52,036 nucleotides of DNA from Rhodobacteraceae bacterium UBA1943. GTDB lineage: Bacteria; Pseudomonadota; Alphaproteobacteria; Rhodobacterales; Rhodobacteraceae. This document shows, in pieces, positions 43,553 to 51,935 of this stretch. Made by a program: the position numbers and the translations under genes. A model generated the notes under the pieces. That model searched no databases and was not told where the DNA came from. It worked only from the letters and a program-made list of their open reading frames with translations. The stretch spans positions 9,226 to 61,261 of the forward strand of contig DDEX01000094.1 of assembly GCA_002336845.1 (NCBI GenBank), written 5' to 3'. Position 1 is the first letter of the stretch. The number at the start of each line of letters is the position of its first letter.

Positions 43553-45352
43553 TTACTCGCGCTCGGCCAGCGCCAGCCATTCCTCTTCGGCGGCGGCAAG
43601 GGCGGTCTGACGCTCGGCCAGACCCTCACTGGCCTTGCGGAACTTGACCGGTTCCTTTTCGTAAAGGCCGGGCTGTTCGAGGAATTCGTTCAGCTTGGAA
43701 ATCTCGGCCTCAAGCCGTTCCATGATGGCGGGCAGGGCCTCCAGCCGCTTTTTCTCGGTGAAGGTCAGGCCTTCGGCCTTCTTCATGTCCTGCTTTTGCT
43801 GCGGCGCGGAAGCGGCTGATCTTGCAAGGGTTTCCTGAACGATCTCTGGCCGCTGCGCCGCATAATCCGACCAGCCGCCCGGATAGACGGTGGCCTTGCC
43901 GCCCCGTTCCAGCGCGACGGTCTGGGTGGCGATGCGGTCGATGAAATCGCGGTCGTGGCTGACCAGCAGAACGGTGCCGTCGAACTCTCCCAGAATATCC
44001 TGCAACAGGTCCAGCGTTTCCACGTCCAGATCGTTGGTCGGTTCGTCAAGGATCAAAAGGTTCGCCGGCTTCGCCATCAGCTTGGCCAAGAGCAACCGTG
44101 CCTTCTCGCCCCCCGACAGGCTTTTCACCGGGGCGCGGGCCTGCGCGTCATCGAACAGGAAATCCTTGAGGTAGGCAACCACATGCTTCGGGCTGCCACG
44201 CACCAGAACCTGATCCGACGCACCCGAAACGCTCATCAGCGGATCGCCTGTCAGGTTTTCCCAAAGGCTCGCCTCGGGGTCGAGCTGTGCACGGGTCTGG
44301 TCGAACACGGCGGTTTCAATGTTGGTGCCAAGCTGCACGGTGCCCATATCGGGCGCAATCTCGCCCAGCAAGATTTTCAGCAGCGTGGTCTTGCCCACCC
44401 CATTCGGGCCGACAAAGGCCACCCGGTCGCCGCGCGTGACGCGCAAGTCCAGGTTTTTCAGCAGAACCTTGTCGCCAAAGGCCTTTGAAATTCCTTTGGC
44501 CTCCACCACACGGGCGCCACTTGCCGGTGCGGCTTCCAGCACCAGCGCGGCGGTGCCCTGACGGCGGATCTGTGCGGCGCGGTCGGCACGCAGCGCCTGC
44601 AACGCGCGCACGCGGCCCATGTTGCGCTTGCGGCGGGCCGAAATACCCTCGACCGCCCATTTCGCCTCGGCCTTGATCTTGCGGTCCAGCTTGTGGCGTG
44701 CCTCGTCCTCCTCGGCCCAGACACCCTCGCGCCATTCCTCGAACCCGTCAAAGCCCTGTTCGCGCCGCCGCACCTCGCCCCGGTCGATCCACAGGGTGGC
44801 CTTGGTCAGCGCCCGCAGGAAGGCGCGGTCGTGCGAAATCAGCACAAAGGCGGCGCGGGTCTGCGACAACTCGCGCTCCAACCACTCGATGGCTTCGATA
44901 TCCAGATGGTTGGTCGGCTCGTCCAGCAGCATCAGCTCGGGCGCCTCGGCCATCAGCTTGGCAAGGGCGGCGCGGCGGCGCTCGCCACCGCTGGCGCTGG
45001 TGACAGGCGTCTCGGGGTTGAACTTCAACCCCTCGGCTACGGCGGCCACCCGCCAGCCCATGTCGTCGGGCAACCCGCTGGCCGCGTAGTCGCCCAAGGT
45101 GGCAAAGCCCGACAGGTCGGGATCTTGCTCCATATAGCCCACCGTCACGCCGGGCGGCACCACGCGGGTGCCACGGTCAGCCTCGACCAGACCGGCCATC
45201 ACCTTCATCAACGTCGATTTGCCCGAACCGTTCCTGCCCACCAGCGCCACGCGGTCGCCGGGCTGCACCACAAGGGAAAGCCCGTCGAAAACCGGATTGC
45301 CGCCGAAAGTCAGCGAGATGTCGGAAAGCTGGAGAAGGGGTGCGCGTGCCAT
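43553..45352 (-). CDS. ABC-F family ATPase (Uup/EttA group)
   Basis: A 599-residue soluble protein with two ABC domains and no membrane segment. Domain 1: Walker A VGRNGSGKST, signature SGGERRRAALAKLM, Walker B LMLLDEPTNHLD. An interdomain linker of about 80 residues follows. Domain 2: VGPNGVGKTT, SGGEKARLLLAKLM, LLILDEPTNDLD. A C-terminal coiled coil (about 520-599, KKRLEALPAIMERLEAEISK) suggests Uup. ABC-F proteins act on the ribosome or on branched DNA. The start MARAPLLQLSDISL at 45352 is the family start; the open frame upstream lacks conservation. Confidence 0.93.
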   Translation of the reverse strand: MARAPLLQLSDISLTFGGNPVFDGLSLVVQPGDRVALVGRNGSGKSTLMKVMAGLVEADRGTRVVPPGVTVGYMEQDPDLSGFATLGDYAASGLPDDMGWRVAAVAEGLKFNPETPVTSASGGERRRAALAKLMAEAPELMLLDEPTNHLDIEAIEWLERELSQTRAAFVLISHDRAFLRALTKATLWIDRGEVRRREQGFDGFEEWREGVWAEEDEARHKLDRKIKAEAKWAVEGISARRKRNMGRVRALQALRADRAAQIRRQGTAALVLEAAPASGARVVEAKGISKAFGDKVLLKNLDLRVTRGDRVAFVGPNGVGKTTLLKILLGEIAPDMGTVQLGTNIETAVFDQTRAQLDPEASLWENLTGDPLMSVSGASDQVLVRGSPKHVVAYLKDFLFDDAQARAPVKSLSGGEKARLLLAKLMAKPANLLILDEPTNDLDVETLDLLQDILGEFDGTVLLVSHDRDFIDRIATQTVALERGGKATVYPGGWSDYAAQRPEIVQETLARSAASAPQQKQDMKKAEGLTFTEKKRLEALPAIMERLEAEISKLNEFLEQPGLYEKEPVKFRKASEGLAERQTALAAAEEEWLALAERE

Positions 45353-45429
45353 GAGGGCGGAGGTAAGGGGCCGCGCGTGCGGCGTCAACCGAAAGCGCAG
45401 CCCCTTTCATCTGTTCATGAATATCCCAC

Positions 45430-45494
45430 GGGGGTGAGACCATTGATTCGCCATTGGTTCAAGAACCAATGGTCTCGGGGGGTGTGAAACCCCC
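45430..45494. promoter_or_regulatory. Competing hairpins between kdsA and the ABC-F gene
   Basis: An inner stem pairs 45451-45460 (CCATTGGTTC) with 45463-45472. An outer stem pairs 45436-45445 (GAGACCATTG) with 45467-45476. Both use bases 45467-45472, so they exclude each other. A G6/C5 hairpin (45477-45482 with 45490-45494) follows and lies 13 nt after the kdsA stop on the minus strand. The set could be a terminator plus an attenuator-like leader for the ABC-F gene. Confidence 0.55.
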
Positions 45495-45507
45495 ACTGCA
45501 ATGCGGG

Positions 45508-46338
45508 TCAAACGCGGATCGGGTTGGCCTTGGCCAGCCGGTCAAAGGCCATCAGGCTGTCGATCAGTGCGGGCATGTCGCGCAGATAGATCATGTTTGG
45601 CCCGTCAGAAGGGGCATTGTCGGGGTCTTGGTGCGTTTCAAGGAAAACCCCGGCGATGCCCAGCGATACGGCGGCCCGCGCGAGCGGCGGCGCGAATTCG
45701 CGTTGGCCACCCGAACTGTCGCCCAGACCGCCGGGGAAGGCGACAGCATGGGTGGCATCCATGATCACCGGATAGCCGGTGCGCCCCATGATCGGCAGGC
45801 TGCGCATATCGGCCACCAGCCCGTTATAGCCAAAGGTCGTGCCCCGCTCGGTCAGCAGGATCCGCTCATTGCCGGTCGAGGCGATCTTTTCGGCGACATT
45901 GGCCATGCCATGGGGGTCAAGGAACTGCCCCTTCTTGACGTTGACCGCCGCCCCGGTGCGCCCCGCCGCCAGCAGCAGGTCGGTCTGCCGGCACAAGAGC
46001 GCCGGGATTTGCAGCACATCCACGACAGAGGCCACTTCGGCGGCCTGCTCGGGTTCATGGAAGTCGGTCAGCACCGGCATCCCCATGGCCTTGATCGCCG
46101 ACAGGATTTTCAGACCCGTCTCCATGCCCAGGCCGCGCTTGCCCTTCAGGCTGGTGCGGTTGGCCTTGTCATAGCTGGCCTTGAACACATATTGCGCACC
46201 GGCCTTGGCGCAGGCCTCGGCCAGCGTGCCCGCAATCATCTGGGCGTGGTCCAGCGTTTCCAACTGGCACGGACCCGCAATCACCAGAAGTGGCAGGTCA
46301 TTGCCGACCCGAAGATTGCCGATTTCAACCGTTTTCAT
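45508..46338 (-). CDS. kdsA: 3-deoxy-8-phosphooctulonate synthase
   Basis: Makes KDO-8-phosphate from arabinose-5-phosphate and phosphoenolpyruvate, for lipopolysaccharide core or capsule. 276 residues: VIAGPCQLETLDHAQMIAGT, YVFKASYDKANRTSLKGKRG, TDFHEPEQAAEVASVVDVLQ, IPALLCRQTDLLLAAGRTGA, and GYNGLVADMRSLPIM. The frame is open upstream, but MKTVEIGN at 46338 is the conserved start and lies 7 nt after the kpsE-like stop, so KDO synthesis is in an operon with capsule export genes, consistent with a poly-KDO linker (inference). Confidence 0.96.
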   Translation of the reverse strand: MKTVEIGNLRVGNDLPLLVIAGPCQLETLDHAQMIAGTLAEACAKAGAQYVFKASYDKANRTSLKGKRGLGMETGLKILSAIKAMGMPVLTDFHEPEQAAEVASVVDVLQIPALLCRQTDLLLAAGRTGAAVNVKKGQFLDPHGMANVAEKIASTGNERILLTERGTTFGYNGLVADMRSLPIMGRTGYPVIMDATHAVAFPGGLGDSSGGQREFAPPLARAAVSLGIAGVFLETHQDPDNAPSDGPNMIYLRDMPALIDSLMAFDRLAKANPIRV

Positions 46339-46345
46339 GCCTGCC

Positions 46346-48025
46346 TCACGCCGTGACCTGCTCTCGCAGGATTGCAATTGTCATCGAGATCATCAGGTAA
46401 ATCCCCGTGAAGATCAGCAACGCCACGAGCGTGTTTTCAAACGCGCGCGGATAGGCTGCCGCATCGGGGCGCACCGGATTGACCGCGATCGACAGATAGC
46501 GCGTCTGGCGGTTGGCTTCCAGCCGGGCCGTCTCCATCGCCTGCAAAGCGGCGGCCATCATCAACTGCCGGGTCTGCACGTCGGCCGAGGCGACCAGAAG
46601 CTGGCTTTGCACCTTGGCGATGGACAGGCCTGTCGCGCTGTCTTCGGTAAGTTTGGCGCGCAGTTCAGCGATCTGCGATTCGATGGTGGCAATACGGCGC
46701 TTCAGCGGTTCCATCCGGGCCTGGTTCGGGCTGGGGTTGGATTCCATCTGCGCCAGTGACAGGCGATCCTGCGTCATCTGGCCTTCCAGCGTGGCGATCT
46801 GGCTGGTAACCAGCGAAGCCTCGACCTCAGAGTTCAGAACCTTGAACTGCTCTTGCAGGTCCACAACCTTCTGGTTGGCCTCTTGCAGCTTTTTCTCGGC
46901 GTCCTGATAGGCTTCCAAGGCGCCTTGCATCTGGTCGGCGCGCAGGCGCTGGGTCAGCTTGTCCACCTGATCTTCGGCATAGCTGATCAGGGCCTTGGAA
47001 AACTCCACCGATTTATCGGGATCGGCAGCACGGACCTCCATCTTGATCAGGCCTTCGGACGGATCGTAGGAAACCTTGACCATCTTCTGATACAGCCTGA
47101 ACACCTCGGCCTCTGACGCACCGGGTGGCAACCGCACCAGGGCGTCGATGCCAGGGGCCGAGAAGTGATCGCGAAAGCCCTTGTCGGCCTCCAGCCGCTG
47201 CATCGCGCCCTGGCTTTGCAGATAGCCCTGCACGGCGATGGAATCCTGCGAGGTGGCGAATTGCGTGCCGCGAAGCAGGCTGCTCATCCCCGCGGCAGCT
47301 GCCGGTTCGGCCTGCTGGATCACGAATTGGGTCGTTGTCGCATAGATCGGCGTGGCGAGGATATAGTAATAGATCGCCGCCAGCAGGGTCGGCAGAAAGA
47401 CAAAGACCGACAGCCGCGCCAGCAGCAGCGCCGATTTGCGGCGGCGGCGGCGCGCGATGTCGCGCTGGATCTTCATCACTTCGGCGATATGGGCCTGTTC
47501 GGCCTGCACCTCCGGGCTGGGCAGCCCGGGCGGAGGCACGGTCTGGGGCAGGCGCGGCGCGTCGCCGGGTGTCAGGGCCAGGGCGCGCGATCCAATTGGC
47601 GGCTCGGGCGGCAGGCCGCCGCTGACGACCTCCAGCGCGGCATTGGCCTGGAACGGGTCGATCCCCCGGCTGCGCAACAGCCGCACCGCATCGAAATCTG
47701 AGGTGGCGGGCAGCCCATGCTTTTGCGCAAGACGCCGGGCGATCCGCAACTGGCGCCCCGTCAGCCCCTCGCGCCGGATGGCATCGATCTCGGCCGGGGC
47801 TGCATCCGGCGTGCCGGGGGCGGCAACCCGCGTTTCCCCACGGGCCGTGGGAAAGCTGGCGCTGCCAAAACCGTCATCCTCTTCCGAAGGCATGAACGGA
47901 TTGTCGGGCACGACCTGCTGGGTGCGGGCTGCGGGTTTTGCATCGGGGGCTGGCGACGGGGGCGCTGCCACCTCGCCGTCGGGCTTGCGGGTGCGAAAGC
48001 GCCTAACTGTGAGTTTCATAGTCAT
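46346..48025 (-). CDS. Capsule polysaccharide export inner-membrane protein (KpsE/RkpR-like) with long N-terminal extension
   Basis: A 559-residue protein. About 195 N-terminal residues are cytoplasmic: Pro/Ala-rich low complexity, then a compact helical unit (about 80-140; LTGRQLRIARRLAQKHGLPA, FDAVRLLRSRGIDPFQANAA). TM1 lies at about 198-222, a periplasmic coiled coil at about 350-490 (KKLQEANQKVVDLQEQFKVL) and TM2 near the C-terminus (FENTLVALLIFTGIYLMISM). KpsE links the ABC exporter to the outer membrane. Typical KpsE is near 380 residues, so the extension is extra. It overlaps kpsT by 23 nt. MTMKL at 48025 or MKL at 48019 may be the start. Confidence 0.88.
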   Translation of the reverse strand: MTMKLTVRRFRTRKPDGEVAAPPSPAPDAKPAARTQQVVPDNPFMPSEEDDGFGSASFPTARGETRVAAPGTPDAAPAEIDAIRREGLTGRQLRIARRLAQKHGLPATSDFDAVRLLRSRGIDPFQANAALEVVSGGLPPEPPIGSRALALTPGDAPRLPQTVPPPGLPSPEVQAEQAHIAEVMKIQRDIARRRRRKSALLLARLSVFVFLPTLLAAIYYYILATPIYATTTQFVIQQAEPAAAAGMSSLLRGTQFATSQDSIAVQGYLQSQGAMQRLEADKGFRDHFSAPGIDALVRLPPGASEAEVFRLYQKMVKVSYDPSEGLIKMEVRAADPDKSVEFSKALISYAEDQVDKLTQRLRADQMQGALEAYQDAEKKLQEANQKVVDLQEQFKVLNSEVEASLVTSQIATLEGQMTQDRLSLAQMESNPSPNQARMEPLKRRIATIESQIAELRAKLTEDSATGLSIAKVQSQLLVASADVQTRQLMMAAALQAMETARLEANRQTRYLSIAVNPVRPDAAAYPRAFENTLVALLIFTGIYLMISMTIAILREQVTA

Positions 48026-48662
48026 ATAGCCGCTTTGCCTCTTCCAGAGAGTCGAACATATACAGCCTGCCGTTTCGCATCACTGCGGCCGATCGGCAAA
48101 ACTTTTCCAGCGTGCGCGGCTGGTGCGAGACGATGATGACGGTGGCATTCTTCAGCCGCTGACGCAGCACCATGCCGGCCTTGCGGTTGAATTCGACATC
48201 CATGCTGGCCGGCATGCCTTCATCGATCAGATAGATGTCAAATTCCAGCGCCAGCATCAGCGAGAACGAAAACCGCGACCTCATGCCAGAGGAATAGATG
48301 CCAACCGGCTGGTCGAAATAGTGGTCGATCCCGGTCAACCAGCGGCAGAAGCTTTCAACATAGTCGGGGTCCAGCCCGTAAAGGCGCGCGATATAGCGGG
48401 CATTCTCGGTCGCCGTGTGTTTCGAGGTGATGCCCCCCATGAAACCAAGCGGAAACGAGATACGCGAGGTGCGGGTGATCCTGCCTTCATCCGGCTTTTC
48501 CAGCCCGGCCATCATGTTGATCAGCGTGGTCTTGCCGGTACCGTTGCGGGCCAGGATGCCAAGGGAATTGCCCAGCTCGACCTTGAAATTGGCCTGATCC
48601 AGAATCACCTTGCGATCCCGGCCGGTCCAGAAGGACTTGCTGACATTCTCGAACGCGATCAT
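48003..48662 (-). CDS. Capsule polysaccharide export ATP-binding protein (KpsT-like)
   Basis: A 219-residue ABC ATPase of the polysaccharide-export group: Walker A ILARNGTGKTTLINMMAG at 36-53, signature YSSGMRSRFSFSLMLALEFD, Walker B YLIDEGMPASMD and switch histidine IVSHQPRTLE. The first P-loop glycine is replaced by Ala38. The SSGMR signature and IDEG are usual in KpsT. The KpsM permease that should pair with it is not beside it: the next gene upstream is an antiporter. The start at 48662 has AAGGA just before it. Confidence 0.93.
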   Translation of the reverse strand: MIAFENVSKSFWTGRDRKVILDQANFKVELGNSLGILARNGTGKTTLINMMAGLEKPDEGRITRTSRISFPLGFMGGITSKHTATENARYIARLYGLDPDYVESFCRWLTGIDHYFDQPVGIYSSGMRSRFSFSLMLALEFDIYLIDEGMPASMDVEFNRKAGMVLRQRLKNATVIIVSHQPRTLEKFCRSAAVMRNGRLYMFDSLEEAKRLYDYETHS

Positions 48663-48817
48663 TCCTTGCCTCTGATACCGGGCTGTGTCCCGGTTATCGC
48701 AGTGTTGTTAACGCCCGGTTTGCGCCTGTATTCTGGATCGCCATCTAGGTATTATTTCGGGCAGCAATATGTCGCCTTTGCCTTATCGTACACAATCCCC
48801 GTTAGATTACCGGATTG

Positions 48818-50032
48818 TTACCTGCGAAACAGCCGGGCCAGCAGCAGGACAAACGGCCCCGCCAACAGCGACAACGCCAGCCCAAGGCGGGCGGCCTCGG
48901 TCATGCCGCCGCCGGGCAGGGCGGTATCCAGCGCCACCGCCGGAACGGTAAACCCCATGCCCAAGGTCAGCGCGGTCAACAGCAGGTCGCGCCCCGTGAT
49001 GCCTTGCGGCATGGCCGCGCGCAGGGCCGCCAGCGCCACCACGAACCCCGCCATAATGCCAAGCGGTTTGCCGATCCAGTAGGCCGCCAGAACCGTCAGG
49101 GTGGTCGGCGCCAGGGCCTGCAAGTCGATGCCGCCGCGCACCAGACCGAACAGGAACAGCACCACCGCCAAGGGCCGCACCAGCAGATGCGCCAGCCGGT
49201 TCAGCGGGTCGTGCAGGAACTCTTCGGCCTCGGCGAACAGGCCAAAGGCGCGGTCGGCATGGGGAATGGCCGGGATGACCGGCAACAGGCCCAATGCAGG
49301 CGGCAGGCCAGAGGCGGCAACGCCCAGCCAACTGGCCAACCCTGCCAGCACATAGGGCCAAAGCTGCATGGCGCGCCGCCGGTCGCGCTCACTTGCCCCC
49401 GGAACGGCCTGGCGGCCATAGGACAGCCAGACACCGAAACCGGCCAGCATCGGCACCGCCAGCCAGACCAGCCGCCAAAGAGACCCGGTTGGATCGGTCA
49501 GCCCCAGCACCACCAGCCCCAATATGTCGAAACCGATGGCCGTCAGCAGCAGCAGATGCAGGGCAGGGTGGCCCTGCCCGAAGACGCGACGCCCAACCAG
49601 ATAGCAGATCACGACATCCGACCCGACCGGAACCTGCCATCCGGTGCCAAAGCTGGCCTCAACCGCGGTTTCGAACAGGGCTCCGGTCAACAGCCAAAGC
49701 AGGATTGCGCCGATTGCGCCCCCCGCGACCGCCGCAACCGGCAGACGCGCCGCGCGCCCCGAAAGGGCACCACGCTCCAGCCGCAGCGCCTCCCACAGCT
49801 CTTTGGCGACAAAGGCGGTGAACAGCGCCATCAGCCCGTCCGATACCACGGAAAGCGGCGTCAAGCTGATCCCGCCCGGCGCAATCCAGTCCGGCAGGGG
49901 CAGGTCAGCCAGCCGGTATTCGATGGCGTCGTAATAGCCGCCGTGGTCCAGGTTGACCCATAGCGTCGCAACCCCCACACCCGACAAAAGCGCAAGGCCG
50001 AAATGGCGGACAAAGGGCGACACGCGATACAT
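48818..50032 (-). CDS. NhaA-like sodium/proton antiporter, divergent
   Basis: A 404-residue, twelve-helix protein. Landmarks of NhaA can be aligned by eye: GWQVPVGSDVVICYLVGRRV (Asp139, equivalent to E. coli Asp133), LLLTAIGFDILGLVVLG in place of ALAIADDLGAI, and GKPLGIMAGF with Lys322 (equivalent to Lys300). Only one aspartate (Asp169) remains where NhaA has the Asp163-Asp164 ion-binding pair. It is therefore an NhaA-superfamily protein whose ion and stoichiometry are uncertain. The start at 50032 has GGAG 9 nt upstream; further in-frame ATGs at 50053 and 50071 lack one. Confidence 0.85.
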   Translation of the reverse strand: MYRVSPFVRHFGLALLSGVGVATLWVNLDHGGYYDAIEYRLADLPLPDWIAPGGISLTPLSVVSDGLMALFTAFVAKELWEALRLERGALSGRAARLPVAAVAGGAIGAILLWLLTGALFETAVEASFGTGWQVPVGSDVVICYLVGRRVFGQGHPALHLLLLTAIGFDILGLVVLGLTDPTGSLWRLVWLAVPMLAGFGVWLSYGRQAVPGASERDRRRAMQLWPYVLAGLASWLGVAASGLPPALGLLPVIPAIPHADRAFGLFAEAEEFLHDPLNRLAHLLVRPLAVVLFLFGLVRGGIDLQALAPTTLTVLAAYWIGKPLGIMAGFVVALAALRAAMPQGITGRDLLLTALTLGMGFTVPAVALDTALPGGGMTEAARLGLALSLLAGPFVLLLARLFRR

Positions 50033-50388
50033 GGGCGGGCTCCGGTTTTCCATCGCATAACAGGCCGTCACCCGCGCGCAAGGGGCAGGCTGCGCCGGGG
50101 CGCGGGGTGTTGCCGAAGCGCCCGCCGCGGGGCTTGGTTGGGGCGGATGAGAGCGTTCACATGGAACAGACCCTGCTCATCTTGTTTCGGTCATCAAAGG
50201 GCGTATCTTAGTCTCATCCGGTCGCGTCGGGAATCCGCGACGGCGCGCTTGCAGTTGGCTCGTCCGAAGTCCGCAACTGCCGGGCACTTGACACTTGGCT
50301 AGATGACTGGACAAGCCGCGCGGTGGCGACCTCCATGTTCGCTCCGCCACCTCTTGCGTCAGTCTCCGGCGCGGAGGAAACTGGTGCC
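50033..50388. other. 356-nt divergent intergenic region with candidate promoter and two hairpins
   Basis: No gene is visible here. On the plus strand, TTGTTT (50182-50187) and TATCTT (50204-50209) with a 16-nt spacer form a plausible promoter. Two stems follow: GTCGCG/CGCGAC (50221-50241) and GCAGTTG/CAACTGC (50251-50280). They may form a structured leader of the gene at 50389 or a small RNA. A TTGACA at 50288-50293 has no matching -10 box. Confidence 0.4.
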
Positions 50389-50985
50389 ATGGATCTTGCC
50401 AGCGAAATCCGGTCCTGCCGCCTGTGCGCCACGCACTTTGCGGCCACCCACACCGCGCATCAGCCGCGCCCGGTGGTGTGGTTTCAGCCCGGCGCGCGAC
50501 TGCTGATCGCCGGGCAGGCGCCGGGCGCGCGGGTGCACGAGTCGGGACAGCCCTTCACCGACCCTTCGGGCGACCGGCTGCGCGACTGGACCGGGTTGGA
50601 CGAAGCCGAGTTCTATGACCGGACGCGCGTAGCCATCGTGCCCATGGCCTTCTGCTTTCCGGGCTATGATGCCAAGGGGGCCGATCTGCCGCCACCCGCC
50701 ATTTGCGCGCGGACATGGCGGGCCGAGGTCATGGCTGCGCTGCCGGACCTGCGCCTGACCCTGCTGGTCGGGGGCTATGCGATCCGCTGGCATCTGGGCG
50801 CGCGCGACGTCACCTCTGCCGTGGCCAACTGGCGCAGCTTTGCGCCGCGTGGCATCTTTCCCTTGCCGCATCCGTCCTGGCGCAATACCGCATGGATAAA
50901 GCGTAACCCATGGTTCGCCGATGACCTTGTTCCCGCGCTTCGCGATGCAATCCGAAAGGTAATGGCCAATGCAGACCCCGCTTGA
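50389..50985 (+). CDS. Uracil-DNA glycosylase superfamily protein
   Basis: A 198-residue protein with the UDG fold: an N-terminal cysteine pair (SCRLC), the substrate loop LLIAGQAPGARVHESGQPFT followed by DPSGDRLRDWTGLDE, VPMAFCFPGYDAKGADLPPP and the C-terminal PLPHPSWRNT (the HPS motif region). The GQAPG and HPS patterns match the group 4/5-like family often annotated as UDG family, which may carry an iron-sulfur cluster; only some of the four cysteines needed are obvious. It probably removes uracil or deaminated bases. GGAGG at 50373-50377 precedes the ATG at 50389 by 11 nt. Confidence 0.85.
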   Translation: MDLASEIRSCRLCATHFAATHTAHQPRPVVWFQPGARLLIAGQAPGARVHESGQPFTDPSGDRLRDWTGLDEAEFYDRTRVAIVPMAFCFPGYDAKGADLPPPAICARTWRAEVMAALPDLRLTLLVGGYAIRWHLGARDVTSAVANWRSFAPRGIFPLPHPSWRNTAWIKRNPWFADDLVPALRDAIRKVMANADPA

Positions 50986-51754
50986 TGCCGCCCATGCCGC
51001 CATGCTTACCGGGGAAGAGGCCGCAGCCCTGGCCTTCTATCGCCTGCTGGCCGATGCCACGCTGTTCCTGCTCTTGGAGCGCGAGGCCGAGGGGGAACGC
51101 ATTCACCCCCGTGTCTTCGATCTGGCCGACGGCCCCGTTGTGCTGGTCTTTGATGCTGAGGAGCGGCTTTCGTCTCTGGGCGATGCGCCCTTGCCCTATG
51201 CCGCGCTGCCGGGGCGGATCATCGCGCAGCATCTGGGAGGGCAGGGGGTGAGCCTGGGGCTGAACCTTGGCACCGGCGCCGCCAGTGAGGTGATGTTGCC
51301 GCCCGAGGCGCTGAGTTTTCTGACAGAGCGACTGGGCACCGCGCCGCAAGAGGTGGAAGCGCAGATCGAGGCCTTCTTGCCGCCGCAGGGCCTGCCGCCC
51401 GCGCTGGACGATGCCTTGCGCTTTACCCTTTCCGGCGCCGCCGGGCTGGCGCGGGCGGCGGTGCTGGCGGGGGTGCGCTATCAGGGCGGGCGCCGCGGGC
51501 ATGTGCTGGCGATCCTTGATGCCATTCCTGAAGCCGAGGAACCCTTGGCCCGCGCCATGGCCGAGGCGCTGTCGTTCTCGGGCGTGGATGCGGCAGAGCT
51601 GGATGTGACCTTTCTGGCCTCCGACGCGCCGGCCGTGGCCGCGCTGCTGCGCGCGGGGCTGGTGTTCGAGGTGCCCGTGCCCGAGGCGCCGCCCGAACCC
51701 ATGGCGCCGCCGCCGCCGGGCAGCGACCCGTCGAGGCCGCCACGCCTGCGGTAA
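50969..51754 (+). CDS. SseB-family protein
   Basis: A 261-residue soluble protein. The N-terminal domain (about 1-125) matches the SseB N-terminal fold: PLDAAHAAMLTGEEAAALAF, YRLLADATLFLLLER, VVLVFDAEERLSSLGDAPLP and IIAQHLGGQGVSLGLNLG. The C-terminal half (about 130-245) resembles the SseB C-terminal domain, and the last 25 residues are Pro-rich. The function of the family outside Enterobacteria (rhodanese-enhancer SseB) is unknown. It overlaps the glycosylase end by 17 nt, so the pair is co-transcribed. Hairpin copy D begins 7 nt after its stop. Confidence 0.82.
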   Translation: MQTPLDAAHAAMLTGEEAAALAFYRLLADATLFLLLEREAEGERIHPRVFDLADGPVVLVFDAEERLSSLGDAPLPYAALPGRIIAQHLGGQGVSLGLNLGTGAASEVMLPPEALSFLTERLGTAPQEVEAQIEAFLPPQGLPPALDDALRFTLSGAAGLARAAVLAGVRYQGGRRGHVLAILDAIPEAEEPLARAMAEALSFSGVDAAELDVTFLASDAPAVAALLRAGLVFEVPVPEAPPEPMAPPPPGSDPSRPPRLR

Positions 51755-51761
51755 GCCAAGG

Positions 51762-51811
51762 CCGGGGGCTGTCTGCCCCCGGACCCCCGAGGATATTTTC
51801 AGAAGGGGAAG
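51762..51811 (+). repeat. Dispersed hairpin/GGATATTT module, copy D (after the sseB-like gene)
   Basis: A perfect 8-bp stem (CCGGGGGC, 51762-51769, with GCCCCCGG, 51775-51782), then ACCCCCGAGGATATTTTC and an AGAAGGGGAAG tail. The layout and tail closely match copy A at 4310. It probably ends the glycosylase-sseB transcript. Confidence 0.7.
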
Positions 51812-51890
51812 TTGTGGTCGCAGGTGGGGTATATTGATACCGTTATTTTCAAGATATTGTTTTTGCTTGGTATTTAGTTTTGCCCCGTGC

Positions 51891-51919
51891 TTGACGCATC
51901 GCGCCGCTTCGGCGATAAG
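51891..51919 (+). promoter_or_regulatory. Promoter of rplM
   Basis: TTGACG (51891-51896) and GATAAG (51914-51919) with the ideal 17-nt spacer. A distinctly AT-rich stretch (about 51829-51881) lies directly upstream and could be an UP element, as expected for a ribosomal-protein promoter. Confidence 0.6.
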
Positions 51920-51935
51920 CCCCCATCCGAGATTC

